From contig JAFAZH010000022.1 of assembly GCA_019239895.1 (NCBI GenBank), positions 1 to 64,000 of the forward strand: a stretch of DNA of 64,000 bases. The letters are read 5' to 3'. The notes beneath the pieces were generated by a model. It was not told the origin of the DNA. It saw nothing but the letters and a program-made list of their open reading frames with translations, and ran no database searches. This document shows positions 25,570 through 35,109 of this stretch, one piece after another; position 1 is the stretch's first letter; each line of letters begins with the position of its first letter. The DNA is from Abditibacteriaceae bacterium (GTDB taxonomy: Bacteria; Armatimonadota; Abditibacteriia; Abditibacteriales; Abditibacteriaceae). A program made the position numbers and the translations under genes.

Positions 25570-26502
25570 TTAAGTGGCTTGTACCAGAATCGTGCCCGGC
25601 CCATTTTGCTTGGCGCGGCGTTTCACATCAGCGGCGAGGGTGCCGACATGCCCCAGTGAGACCCACTGCGTTGGGTCAACCAGGAGCACGGCTGCCGAGA
25701 GTTGAGTCATCGGAAATTCGCGCTGACGGCCATCACGATCCAAGCCCGTAAAAGTGCCGCGTGAGGTGGCTTCATCGCCCATAATGCGCGCCACTACTTC
25801 ACGGAAGCGGGCGGAACATTCGCGGGCCACTGATTCGGCCTGTTCGATACCTGTGACAATAATAAAATCATCCCCGCCAATATGCCCAACAAAGTCGGTG
25901 GGGCTACCCTTCTCTTCGATCACTTTACGAATGATGGCCCCGGTCTCACGGATGACGGTATCGGCCACTGTAAAACCAAAAGTATCCGCGAAGGGTTTGA
26001 AGTTATCTAAATCAAGATGGCAAATCGCAAATGGTTCGTTTTGTCCGACGCAACGCTCAATCTCTTCCTGAATGGCACGACCACCGGGCAAGCCGCTCGA
26101 AGGGTTACGATCACCTTCCCGCCGCACCAGGCGCAAGATGGCCAGCACACGGGCCAAGAGTTCCTGCGGGTGAAAGGGTTTCACCAGGTAATCATCCGCG
26201 CCCGCTTCAAAAGCTTCGACTTTATCTTCAATATCGCTTTGTGCCGTAAGCAGCAAGACTGGGATATGCGCGGTAAAAGGATTCTGCTTGATGGTGCGGC
26301 ACACTTCGATGCCTGTCATTCCTGGCATGGCGAGGTCAAGCACCACGAGTTCTGGCTCGCGCACCTCCAGGGCCGCTAATGCGCTGCGGCCATCCGGGAA
26401 AGCCTGGACTAAATGCCCGGCATTCGACAGGATTTTGCAGACCAGCATACGGATACTATCGTCATCATCCACGCACAAAAGATAGCTCACGGTAAAACTC
26501 AA
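25570..26502 (-). CDS. Response regulator with GGDEF domain (GGDDF variant)
   Basis: A 310-residue protein. The receiver domain has the acidic cluster DDDD (12-15), phosphoacceptor Asp56 (VVLDLAMPG), and Lys108 in YLVKPF. The GGDEF domain has LDLDNFKPF for metal binding and GGDDF (209-213) at the active site. GGDDF deviates from the GG(D/E)EF consensus, and the inhibition site RxxD is replaced by SPTD. The protein may be a weak diguanylate cyclase free of feedback inhibition, or a c-di-GMP/GTP-binding regulator. The start codon is uncertain: TTG 26502 or GTG 26490, neither with a good ribosome binding site. The histidine kinase partner is not next to it. Confidence 0.88.
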   Translation of the reverse strand: MSFTVSYLLCVDDDDSIRMLVCKILSNAGHLVQAFPDGRSALAALEVREPELVVLDLAMPGMTGIEVCRTIKQNPFTAHIPVLLLTAQSDIEDKVEAFEAGADDYLVKPFHPQELLARVLAILRLVRREGDRNPSSGLPGGRAIQEEIERCVGQNEPFAICHLDLDNFKPFADTFGFTVADTVIRETGAIIRKVIEEKGSPTDFVGHIGGDDFIIVTGIEQAESVARECSARFREVVARIMGDEATSRGTFTGLDRDGRQREFPMTQLSAAVLLVDPTQWVSLGHVGTLAADVKRRAKQNGPGTILVQAT

Positions 26503-26700
26503 TTAAAATGCAGAAACTCCACGTCCAGAGATTGGGCCGACATCAAAAACAATTTTCGTCGTTTTATATGGCAACTTTTCTGCCGAAACCATCTGCTTAT
26601 CTGTATTTATTCGACAAAGTTGCTATTTCTATAAAAGTTAAACGTTAGAACACATGGTCATGTTCAATGCAAAGGCGCAGTTTTTGCAAAAACGCCACTC

Positions 26701-27447
26701 ATGCTATCTGAGCCACTGCCACCCTTGAACCCAACCGCCTTGAAGCAAAAGACGCTCCTGGTGCATGAGCGGTTGTGCGTGGCTTACAAGTGTCCTATTG
26801 CTTACTTTCACAACCTCGACCCTCTTAGCGAATTAATCTCTGCTTTGCTGTCGCATCGAACCAAGAACGCTGACTCCAGTCGTGCGTTCCGCGAACTCCG
26901 TTCCCGCTTTGACGATTGGGCAGCAGTCCGCGATGCGCCCACGGCAGAAGTCGAAGCCGCCATTGCCGCTTGCACTTGGCCTGAACAAAAAGCGCCGCGT
27001 CTTCAGCAAGTGCTCCGCCTGATTACGGAAAAGTGTGATGGCAACTTAACTTTGGACTTCCTGGATGACCTTGAGGTGTCTGAAGCGCGAGCCTGGCTCG
27101 AAGAGCTGCCAGGGGTGGGGCCAAAGACGAGTGCGGCGGTCTTAGCCTTTAGCTCGTTACGGCGTCCGGCTTTGCCAGTAGATAGCCACCATCATCGGGT
27201 GGCGGCACGTTTGGGGTTGATTCCCGCTAAGCTTGCGGTTGGCCCGGCTCATGCTGTTTTAGAGGCGCAGTTGCCGCCCGATTGGGACGCGCAGCAAGTC
27301 TATGACAACCATGAAGTTCTGATGCTGCATGGGCAGAAAGTGTGTTTCTTTCATAATCCGGCGTGTAGCCGTTGCGTTGTCCTCGACCTGTGTCCCTTCG
27401 GGCAAAATCGAATGAGATCAGCCAAGACTAAAAAGGCCCATTCATGA
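26701..27447 (+). CDS. Endonuclease III-like DNA glycosylase/AP lyase
   Basis: A 248-residue HhH-GPD protein of base-excision repair. The helix-hairpin-helix LPGVGPKTSAAVL contains catalytic Lys142, and the essential Asp161 is in PVDSHHHRV. The 4Fe-4S cluster loop is complete: Cys215-x6-Cys222-x2-Cys225-x5-Cys231. The first conserved segment reads LISALLSHRTKN rather than the LLSAQTTD of typical Nth, and the start of the protein lacks the usual Nth N-terminus. It therefore belongs to a divergent subgroup whose lesion range is unknown. The gene stands alone between a divergent regulator gene and a convergent polysaccharide lyase-like gene. The 198-bp space before it shows nothing recognisable. 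Confidence 0.88.
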   Translation: MLSEPLPPLNPTALKQKTLLVHERLCVAYKCPIAYFHNLDPLSELISALLSHRTKNADSSRAFRELRSRFDDWAAVRDAPTAEVEAAIAACTWPEQKAPRLQQVLRLITEKCDGNLTLDFLDDLEVSEARAWLEELPGVGPKTSAAVLAFSSLRRPALPVDSHHHRVAARLGLIPAKLAVGPAHAVLEAQLPPDWDAQQVYDNHEVLMLHGQKVCFFHNPACSRCVVLDLCPFGQNRMRSAKTKKAHS

Positions 27448-27461
27448 CCGTACCCGCGAAG

Positions 27462-29561
27462 CTAACCTGGCCCCAGGGCGGTTTTGAACACGGCGTTGGT
27501 GGCTTTGAGGTGGACAAAGAAAACCTCTCGACGCTGCGGCGGTGCATCGGGCGCGTTGGCGTGGGTGACGATGAAGCTGCCCGGTACGGTAAATTCAACT
27601 TGTAAGTTTTGCCCATCCGGGTAGATCACAGTGAAGGCGGCTCTGTCGATAAAGGTAGCTGAGGACACTTCTTTCCAGTAGCTGAAACCAGCAGGATGCG
27701 GAGCGGCTTGCATAGTGTTATCCGGCTGGAAAGTGGCGGGCAGTTTGGCTTTCCCTTGCAATTGCAATAACAGGCCCAATTCATGTGGCTGACCATCGGT
27801 GGTGGTCACCTTCACGGTATCTAACAGTTGATTGCCGTTAATCGTTAATTCACGCTCGGCCCCGGCGTTTTTGCGATAGTCGGGCTGGCTGGCCGCGACG
27901 TGGGCCGGAGCGCCAGCCGCAAAGGAGAGCAGCTTGCCGGGATGCCAGCCATCTTCGCCCACACCATCTATCAGAGGCACGTTATGCGCGAGGCCCGTCG
28001 TATAGAAATCGCGGTGCAGGGGCGATCCATAGCCGACGGTGCCAGGGTCGTGCGTGACATCCGTCTGGTTATAGAAGGCTTCATAATTGAGGGCTTCGGC
28101 CTGCGCGTGTGAACGAGTAAGTTGTCCAAAATGGAAATAGATTTGCCAGGCACCCTGTTTGAGCACGGCCATGCGGCTCGATTCCAGGTTACGGCTCTCG
28201 ATGGGAGGGAGCGTTGCAGCGATGGCCACTGGGGGAATGGGGTCTAACAGGGTATTCCAATCCTGGCGCGTCTGGCTGGCTGCGATGCCCAGAGTTGTGG
28301 GAAAGATGCGCGCCATGTCAGAAAGCAGAGGCGTATCAGGGGCTTTGCCCTGCCGAGCGCCATCCGCCGGGCTGGGTAGTTGTCCCGTTGTAAAGCGCAA
28401 GAGAAGGGGCGAGAGCATCAGGTTCTCGGCGATTTCCATTTCGCGTGCTAATTTGGCGACATCGCCCGCCAGATGAGGGCCGACGCCGGGCATAGACGCC
28501 ATCTCGAAAAATGGCGCTAACGCTCGCACCACATAGGAATTGTAGCCCAACGATTGCTCGCGCCAGAGATAATCACTCGTGACACCCTGTGCCAATTGAC
28601 TACGGATACCGAATGGCCCTTCGACGGCGTCTTTCCAGAGCGCCGAATCATCGTAAACGAGCGCGACGCAGCCAACTGCGGAACGGTGCCAGCAGGCGAT
28701 GTTGTGAATCGAATGCAGCGTGGCATTGAGGAGCACGCATTCGGGCTGAAAGAGTGCGGTGAACCAATGCTGCTTGCGTTCCGGCGTCACCGCGTCACCC
28801 AGGATACGGGCCACGTTAGCATATTTGGTGAGATCAACCGCTTCATCCAGACTTTGCCACATGAAATGGACACCAGCCTGGTTGGATTGCTTAGGCCACT
28901 GCGCATAATTATCAGCATAAAAATCAAGCTGGCCCGCCGCCCAATCCGCGTATTTTCGCTCTCCGGTCAAACGGTACAACATGGCGGCGTTCAGCATCTT
29001 GGTCGCGTGGGTCGTGCGAAAATTATAGACCCAGGCGGCGCGCAGCTTGGGCGTAAGCGGAACGCGCGGATCGGAGGCGCTGTGCAGGGTAAATTCGCCC
29101 GGTTCATCCGGCGTCCAGATGAGGTGCGAGCCATCTACTGGGCTGACAAAATCGTGATACCAGCCGCAAATCCACTCGATATGGTCACGACGCTTGGCCA
29201 TCCAATCGTCCATGTCGGTGCGTTGCGTCACCAGCCATTTCCGCCAGGTCGCATCGTTGCCCACGCGTTGGCGAGCACCATTCCAATCTTCGACGGCGGG
29301 ACGTAGCGGGCTACCATCTTTGGTGTAAATTTTCATTTCCGCAAAGGCTCGCGCCGGATCGGTCTTGGGAAATGGCTCCGGCGGCGCAGCGCGTCGGGGT
29401 TGCCTGGCTGCTGGCGCGGCGTCCTGCGCAGAGGCACCTTGCACCATCGCCATAAAAGTCAGAGCTATGAATGTGGCACAGCAACTGGTGATGACGGTGA
29501 GGGTTGTAGCCATCACGCGACCCGCAAGCCAGAAGCGGTGAGATTGGTGAGATAAGGTCAA
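27462..29561 (-). CDS. Alginate lyase/heparinase II-III-like secreted protein
   Basis: A 699-residue exported protein with a signal peptide (ATTLTVITSCCATFIALTFM to about GASA-Q). The N-terminal (alpha/alpha) toroid contains motifs like those of alginate-lyase-type enzymes (MLNAAMLYRLTGERKYADWA, HSIHNIACWHRSAVG, in which the Asn-Ile-x-x-Trp-His replaces the usual NNHGTW). The C-terminal heparinase II/III-like beta-sandwich begins near FGQLTRSHAQAEALNYEAFY. Such lyases cleave uronic-acid polysaccharides by beta-elimination; the substrate cannot be assigned. The start is TTG 29561, supported by a perfect AGGAGG 4 bases upstream. It stands apart from the other carbohydrate genes at 50-64 kb. Confidence 0.82.
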   Translation of the reverse strand: MTLSHQSHRFWLAGRVMATTLTVITSCCATFIALTFMAMVQGASAQDAAPAARQPRRAAPPEPFPKTDPARAFAEMKIYTKDGSPLRPAVEDWNGARQRVGNDATWRKWLVTQRTDMDDWMAKRRDHIEWICGWYHDFVSPVDGSHLIWTPDEPGEFTLHSASDPRVPLTPKLRAAWVYNFRTTHATKMLNAAMLYRLTGERKYADWAAGQLDFYADNYAQWPKQSNQAGVHFMWQSLDEAVDLTKYANVARILGDAVTPERKQHWFTALFQPECVLLNATLHSIHNIACWHRSAVGCVALVYDDSALWKDAVEGPFGIRSQLAQGVTSDYLWREQSLGYNSYVVRALAPFFEMASMPGVGPHLAGDVAKLAREMEIAENLMLSPLLLRFTTGQLPSPADGARQGKAPDTPLLSDMARIFPTTLGIAASQTRQDWNTLLDPIPPVAIAATLPPIESRNLESSRMAVLKQGAWQIYFHFGQLTRSHAQAEALNYEAFYNQTDVTHDPGTVGYGSPLHRDFYTTGLAHNVPLIDGVGEDGWHPGKLLSFAAGAPAHVAASQPDYRKNAGAERELTINGNQLLDTVKVTTTDGQPHELGLLLQLQGKAKLPATFQPDNTMQAAPHPAGFSYWKEVSSATFIDRAAFTVIYPDGQNLQVEFTVPGSFIVTHANAPDAPPQRREVFFVHLKATNAVFKTALGPG

Positions 29562-29773
29562 ACTGTCCTCCTGAATGATAGGCTAAAAATGGATTATGCT
29601 GGGAGTATAACGTCAAATTCATCTTACACATTTGAGAGCGGTTACGGCTCAGGATGAAGTATGAGAGCTTGGCGGGATGGCGGATAGCAGTGTGCCTTGT
29701 GTGGTGCCCTCACTCACAATAAACTATGGCGTGATTTGATTAAGGGGCTGATACCGTCACGGCCATTGCCCCT

Positions 29774-30514
29774 GTGAAGGTTCAGGATTACGCTATCTCA
29801 AGTTTCCGCGACTACTTTTGGTCTCAGGGTGAACCCTGGAACAGCATCCGCACCTGGGGGCTACCACGCTTCTTAAGAGTTGTCCATTCGGTGCTGATGT
29901 GTACTTTGCGCATTAGCACTTCGGGCGTGCGCCAGGCCGATGCTCTGCTGGGCCAAGAAATGGGTGTAGTCTTCATCACCTGGCATGACCTCACTTTAAT
30001 GCCGCTCCATCTTTTTCGCCACAAGAATATCGGCGTGATTATGAGCACTTCCCATTCGGGGCGTATTCAAGCGGCACTCTGGCGGCTGTATGGTTGGCCC
30101 ACCACCTGGGGTTCTACCAATAAACGCGAAGGCATCAAGGCTTTGCGCGAAGTGCTGCGCTTACTGCGCGCTGGACAGTCGTTCGCCTTTACACCCGATG
30201 GCCCGAAGGGGCCACGCCACCAAGCGCACCCTGGCGCGATTTATCTCGCTTCCAATGCACCAACCGTGCTGATGCCCTTGACAGTGGCGGCTTCGGCCTA
30301 CTGGCGTCTGCCGACGTGGGATCGTTATCTGATTCCCAAGCCCTTTGCCCATGTCCATGTTCATATAGGTGATCCGGTGACGGTGCCCACGGATATTCCC
30401 CGCGACGAGATGGAACAGTGGCAGCAGTCCGTTACCACCATAATTAATGAAGCTGCTGCCGAAGCGTCGCGCCAATTATACCTGAACCATAAGCGCAAGG
30501 ATAATAAGAATTAG
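29774..30514 (+). CDS. DUF374 lysophospholipid acyltransferase-like protein
   Basis: A 246-residue protein with the marks of the DUF374 branch of LPLAT acyltransferases: FITWHDLTLMPLHLF (His71-Asp72 region), STSHSGRIQAALWRLYGW, GSTNKREGIKALREVLRLLR and FTPDGPKGPRHQ. The family is thought to acylate lipid A or related lipids at the inner membrane. The start is a GTG at 29774 without a clear ribosome binding site, so it could lie further in. It is followed 49 bp later by a cyclopropane synthase gene and then by an LpxL-like gene, forming a membrane-lipid group. Confidence 0.85.
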   Translation: MKVQDYAISSFRDYFWSQGEPWNSIRTWGLPRFLRVVHSVLMCTLRISTSGVRQADALLGQEMGVVFITWHDLTLMPLHLFRHKNIGVIMSTSHSGRIQAALWRLYGWPTTWGSTNKREGIKALREVLRLLRAGQSFAFTPDGPKGPRHQAHPGAIYLASNAPTVLMPLTVAASAYWRLPTWDRYLIPKPFAHVHVHIGDPVTVPTDIPRDEMEQWQQSVTTIINEAAAEASRQLYLNHKRKDNKN

Positions 30515-30563
30515 CAGCAAGTTAAAAATAACAATGTCTGGTGAAATTGAGCTTTAGTAATTT

Positions 30564-31913
30564 ATGTCTTCTCCGTCTTCCACGTCACGCGATCACCAGC
30601 GGCTTGAGGCCGCCCGTAAAATCTTGAGTCACCTGGGGGATTCCCTGGATGCACACTTTTCCGTGCGACTGTGGGATGGCTCCCTTGTGCCACTGGGAAA
30701 AGATGTAGACCCTCGGTTTTTCATTTCGATTAGCGGGCCGGGTGTAATTGGTTCCATCTTGCGTCGCCCGACCCTCGAAAATGTGCTACGCCATTATGCG
30801 GCGGGAGCGATTGATTTTCACGGTGGCGACCTGATCGAGTTCGGTGATGTCGCCCGTGCCAAGCGTGCCCGCACCAAGCTGCGCGGCTTGAGCAAAAGTC
30901 TGTTACTGCGCGAGGGCCTTGTCCTGCTGTTGACCCCGCCAGACAAGGCGGAATTACAGCATGGCTTTGCCGCCGACGAGACGGGACGCCAGGAGGTGCG
31001 GCGCAACAACAAAGAGTTCGTGCAGTTCCACTATGATGTCAGCAATGAATTCTATGCTTTATGGCTCGACCCGGAAATGCAGTACTCCTGCGCCTACTTT
31101 ACGGATTGGAACAACTCCCTCGAACAGGCCCAGCGCGACAAGTTAGAAATGATCTGCCGCAAGCTACGTCTGCAAGCGGGGGAAAAGATGCTGGACATTG
31201 GCTGTGGCTGGGGTGGCCTGATCTGCTACGCAGCGCAGCATTATGGAGTAAGCGCGCATGGGGTGACGCTCTCGCAACGGCAGCATGATTTCGCGCAGGA
31301 AAAAATTCGGCGCATGGGATTGGAAGATCGGGTCACGGTGGAATTACGCGACTATGCCGAAGTGACTGGCACCTATGACAAAATCGCCAGCGTGGGAATG
31401 TTTGAGCATATCGGCATCGCAAATTTTCCGGCTTACTTCAATAAAGTCAATAGCCTGCTGCGGGATCGAGGTATCTTCTTGAATCATGGCATCACGCGGC
31501 GCGCAAAAGCCGATAGCCGCAACTTCCGCAAGATCACACCCGAAAAACGCTTGATTCTCAAGTATATTTTTCCTGGTTCAGAATTGGATCACGTTGGCCA
31601 TGTGCAGGAGTCAATGGAAGCGACCGGATTTGAAATTCACGATGTCGAGGGCTGGCGCTGGCATTACGGCCTGACAACGCGCTACTGGTGCCAACGCCTA
31701 TCGGCACGCAAGGATGAAGCGATTGGGCTGGTTGGCCCTGAACGTTACCGGCTCTGGGTGGCTTACCTGGCTGCGGTCAGCTTCAACTTTGCCGATGGCC
31801 CCTTACGCCTGTATCAAATTGTCGCCACCAAACACAAAAACAAAGGCCCATCGGGAATGCCGCCCACCCGCCGTGATCTTTATGAACCTCCTATGGACGG
31901 CCAGACATCGTAA
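30564..31913 (+). CDS. cfa: Cyclopropane-fatty-acyl-phospholipid synthase
   Basis: A 449-residue SAM-dependent enzyme of the CFA synthase/mycolic acid methyltransferase family. It has an N-terminal lipid-binding region, then FVQFHYDVSNEFYALWLDPEMQYSCAYF, the SAM site LDIGCGWGGLICYAA, SVGMFEHIG (bicarbonate-site Glu) and FPGSELDHVG with the active-site region near the end. It transfers a methylene unit from SAM onto cis double bonds of membrane phospholipids, usually in stationary phase or under acid stress. It is flanked by two acyltransferase genes on the same strand, with gaps of 49 and 82 bp, consistent with one operon. The gene symbol follows the family; methylation instead of cyclopropanation cannot be excluded from sequence. 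Confidence 0.93.
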   Translation: MSSPSSTSRDHQRLEAARKILSHLGDSLDAHFSVRLWDGSLVPLGKDVDPRFFISISGPGVIGSILRRPTLENVLRHYAAGAIDFHGGDLIEFGDVARAKRARTKLRGLSKSLLLREGLVLLLTPPDKAELQHGFAADETGRQEVRRNNKEFVQFHYDVSNEFYALWLDPEMQYSCAYFTDWNNSLEQAQRDKLEMICRKLRLQAGEKMLDIGCGWGGLICYAAQHYGVSAHGVTLSQRQHDFAQEKIRRMGLEDRVTVELRDYAEVTGTYDKIASVGMFEHIGIANFPAYFNKVNSLLRDRGIFLNHGITRRAKADSRNFRKITPEKRLILKYIFPGSELDHVGHVQESMEATGFEIHDVEGWRWHYGLTTRYWCQRLSARKDEAIGLVGPERYRLWVAYLAAVSFNFADGPLRLYQIVATKHKNKGPSGMPPTRRDLYEPPMDGQTS

Positions 31914-31995
31914 GTCTTCCCTGCTTTTCGCTTAGAGTGATGCGAGACAGCAATGAACCGCTTATAGAAGCATCTGGAATTTTGTCGCAAGAGAA

Positions 31996-32931
31996 ATGCT
32001 TATGGAGTTAACCCGAAACGCTGCTGAGTTACGCCTAATTCAAGTACTGGGCGCTGCCTTAGAACGCGGCTCATGGAGCCTCTGTCGTCATACAGGTGCC
32101 TGGATGGGTCTGGTTTTTTACAAAGCAGCACGGCGGCGGCGTGAGATCGCTATTGATAATCTGCGCCTGGCGTTTCCGCATCTCAGTGTCAGTGCGGCCT
32201 CTCAGATCGCGCGCCGCTCAGCCCAAAATTTCGGCATGTCCTTCTGTGAGTTTTTGCACCTGCGTACAGCCTCTGCGGAGGAAATTAAGGCGTATAGTGA
32301 CTGGTCTGGTGTGGAATACATCCAGCAAGCTTTGCAGCGAGGGCACGGTGCGCTTGTAACGACAGCCCATTTTGGTAGTTGGGAAGTGATGGGCACTCGC
32401 ATCGCCCAGGAATTTCCCTTAACCGTCGTGGTGCGACTGACCTCCAATATGGCACTGCAAGAGCATATTAAACGGGTGCGCAAAACCGTTAACATCAAGA
32501 TGATACTCAAGCAAGAGTCGGCCCGTGCTTCCTTAAATGTATTGCGTAATAATGAAGTGTTAGGCATCTTTCCCGATCAATACGCGACGGCCAATGCCGC
32601 CCTGCTGCCGATGTTTGGCCATCCCACGCGCTTTGTAACTTCACCCGCTCGTTTAGCCCTCTCTTCCCAGGCTCCTATTATTCCGACCTTTGGCGTACGC
32701 CGTAAGCCGTGGTTGGCTGATGGTCGCGTTCTTATCAACGTCTTACCAGGGCTATATCTGCAACGTCAGCCCCAGCAGTCCCGTGAAGAAACGGTGTTAG
32801 AAGGCACCCAGTTCATCATAAAAGAGACGGAGAACATTGTGCGCCAACATCCCGACCAATGGTTATGGCTGCATCGCCGCTGGCGCAGCCAAGACCTAAC
32901 CGCTCAAAATGGCACAGACTCAATAGCATGA
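31996..32931 (+). CDS. LpxL/HtrB-like lipid A acyltransferase
   Basis: A 311-residue lysophospholipid acyltransferase with the catalytic motif HFGSWE (His125-x4-Glu130) and downstream ILKQESARASLNVL and GIFPDQYATANAA, which fit the LpxL/LpxM family rather than PlsC. The N-terminus (RRRREIAIDNLRLAFP) has the basic membrane-proximal segment and the R-x-x-x-x-x-N-L motif typical of HtrB. It probably adds a secondary acyl chain to lipid A or a related glycolipid at the inner membrane. It is the third gene of the lipid group. Downstream, before the SiaA-like gene, is a short hairpin (GAGTCTC/GAGACTC, 32949-32964). Confidence 0.88.
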   Translation: MLMELTRNAAELRLIQVLGAALERGSWSLCRHTGAWMGLVFYKAARRRREIAIDNLRLAFPHLSVSAASQIARRSAQNFGMSFCEFLHLRTASAEEIKAYSDWSGVEYIQQALQRGHGALVTTAHFGSWEVMGTRIAQEFPLTVVVRLTSNMALQEHIKRVRKTVNIKMILKQESARASLNVLRNNEVLGIFPDQYATANAALLPMFGHPTRFVTSPARLALSSQAPIIPTFGVRRKPWLADGRVLINVLPGLYLQRQPQQSREETVLEGTQFIIKETENIVRQHPDQWLWLHRRWRSQDLTAQNGTDSIA

Positions 32932-33084
32932 GCGACGGGCTAACATAAGAGTCTCCTGAGACTCCGGTGGAAGCCTATCGCTTACGTTGCGCATTCGTGA
33001 GATGTTGCGCCGCTTCATTTTGTCCCTCCCTAGCCAATTTAGGCTGTTAGAAAATCTTTTCCTGAGCTAAACTACAGGTCTCCT

Positions 33085-35070
33085 ATGGGTTTGCGCGTTA
33101 AATCGGCGTTGGCCTTATTTATCTGCATTGCTCTCGTCCTGGCCCTGGCTGTGTTGGCTGGTTATCGAGCTTTAGGGGCCATTGAGGACAACCTGGGGGC
33201 GGCGTTTGCCCGCAATTATACGCAATATAACAAACAGCGCATCTTAGCCCCGGTATTGCGCGAGTTAGCTCTTTCCCAACGCCTGGCCGACTCCGAAGTG
33301 TCGCGCCGTTGGTTGCTCGATGAAAACAACCCGGACAAGAAAGCCCTCTTCTTTGCCGAGGCTGAACGCTATCGCCACGCCTTCGCGGACCGATCCTATT
33401 TCCTTATCTCAGCCATTACGCAACACTACTACTTTAATGATAGTCACAGCGCATGGAGTGCACAGCCACGTTACTCACTTAAGCGCAACGATCCTCACGA
33501 TGCCTGGTTTTTCACGACGCTTAAGAACACGCCCGATTTTAATATCAATGTTAACCCCGACACCAAATTAAAAGTCACTAAAGTCTGGTTCAATGTCCTT
33601 GTGAAAGATGGCCAGCGCAAACTTGGACTGGCTGGCACCGGACTCGATTTAACCCAGTTCCTCAATCGTTTTATCACGGCCAGTGAAGCCGGTGTAACGC
33701 CAATGGTGGTCAATCGGGCCGGGGCAATTCAAGCGCACCCCGACAAGAGCTTGATTAATTACTCATCCGTTAATAGTAAGGGGAATGACCAGCACACCGT
33801 ATATCGCCTGCTCACGCGCGACAGCGACCGCACGGCGATGCGGAATGCTTTGCAACGAGCCGCTCAAAATCCTGACCAAATTCAAGTCTTCTGGGCCAAA
33901 TTAAATGGACATCAGGAGCTGCTGGCGCTTTCTTACATTCCTGAACTGCAATGGTGTGTGGTCACAGCAGTTGACCTTAAAGCGGCGCGAGTCATTGATG
34001 AGCAACTCTGGCTAACACCTTTACTCAGTGTTAGCGCGTTGTTAGTTCTCTTAGTGTTGGCTATTGTGATCGCAGTCAACCGGATTCTGCTGGCTCCCCT
34101 ACTCAAATTAACCGATTCGGTGCGGGCTGTGGGCGCGGGCCATTATGAGGTTGCTTTGCCACCCGCCGGTAATGATGAGTTGGGGGAATTAACACGGGCC
34201 TTTGGCACAATGGCGACCCAGGTGCGTTCGTATACGGATGAGCTTGAAACAAAAGTCCAGGAGCGGACGCAGGAGTTGGTGGCCGTCAACGAACAGATGG
34301 CTGCCGCTAATAAAAAGATTGGTGACAGCATTAAATATGCAAGTTTGATTCAGAATGCTATCCTGCCCAACCGCGAGTTAGCCCGCACCCTGGCTGACCA
34401 CCACTTTGTGTTATGGCGTCCGCGCGATGTGGTCGGTGGCGACTTTTATGTGTTTCGCGCAGGAGAGCACAGTTGCTTGATTGGGGTGGTGGATTGCGCG
34501 GGACATGGTGTCCCCGGCGCGTTTATGACGATGATCGCACACACTGTCATTAGTGTGGCGATAGATACCATAGGTCTGTCTGATCCGGCTAAGATATTAA
34601 CACAGGTAGATACTCAAATCCGTGCCATGTTACAAACTGATGCGGCTTATGCCCAGCTTGCCACGAACATGGATGCGGGCTTAGCCTATGTTGATTTCGA
34701 CACGCGCACTGTCACGTTTTCGGGCGCGAAAGTTTCGTTATACTGGTGCGATGGAGATAACGTTGGTGAAATCCCTGGTGACCGCTATGCTATCGGCAGC
34801 AAGCGGACATCTGTTTTCTCAAATCGGAGTATGCCACTAGACCCGGATAGGACGTTCTATTTAACGACTGATGGGCTATTAGATCAGGCAGGTGGGCCTA
34901 AAGGTTACAGTTTTGGCGAGTCTCGTTTTGCGTCGCTTTTGCAACAGCACGCGCAACGGCCCTTTGCCGAGCAACAACGCGCCTTTGCTGAAGCATTAGC
35001 TGCCTATCAGGGAGAACTGGCGCAGCGCGATGACATTACAGTTTTAAGTTTTCGCTTTACAGAACCTTAG
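33085..35070 (+). CDS. siaA: SiaA-like membrane PP2C phosphatase (Cache-HAMP-SpoIIE)
   Basis: A 661-residue sensor phosphatase. It has TM1 (about 6-28), an extracytoplasmic double-Cache domain (about 30-305), TM2 (about 312-335), a HAMP domain (AVNRILLAPLLKLTDSVRAV) and a short coiled coil. The C-terminal PP2C/SpoIIE domain has metal-binding Asp residues in DVVGGDFYVF and VVDCAGHGVPGAFM. Length and domain order match SiaA of Pseudomonas aeruginosa. There SiaA dephosphorylates SiaC in response to an outside signal and so promotes c-di-GMP production. SiaB-, SiaC- and SiaD-like genes follow in the same order. The Cache domain suggests a small-molecule ligand, not identifiable from sequence. Confidence 0.92.
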   Translation: MGLRVKSALALFICIALVLALAVLAGYRALGAIEDNLGAAFARNYTQYNKQRILAPVLRELALSQRLADSEVSRRWLLDENNPDKKALFFAEAERYRHAFADRSYFLISAITQHYYFNDSHSAWSAQPRYSLKRNDPHDAWFFTTLKNTPDFNINVNPDTKLKVTKVWFNVLVKDGQRKLGLAGTGLDLTQFLNRFITASEAGVTPMVVNRAGAIQAHPDKSLINYSSVNSKGNDQHTVYRLLTRDSDRTAMRNALQRAAQNPDQIQVFWAKLNGHQELLALSYIPELQWCVVTAVDLKAARVIDEQLWLTPLLSVSALLVLLVLAIVIAVNRILLAPLLKLTDSVRAVGAGHYEVALPPAGNDELGELTRAFGTMATQVRSYTDELETKVQERTQELVAVNEQMAAANKKIGDSIKYASLIQNAILPNRELARTLADHHFVLWRPRDVVGGDFYVFRAGEHSCLIGVVDCAGHGVPGAFMTMIAHTVISVAIDTIGLSDPAKILTQVDTQIRAMLQTDAAYAQLATNMDAGLAYVDFDTRTVTFSGAKVSLYWCDGDNVGEIPGDRYAIGSKRTSVFSNRSMPLDPDRTFYLTTDGLLDQAGGPKGYSFGESRFASLLQQHAQRPFAEQQRAFAEALAAYQGELAQRDDITVLSFRFTEP

Positions 35071-35109
35071 TCGTTCCGGCTTTAGAAGCCTATGGTTTTA
35101 GGAGGCCAC

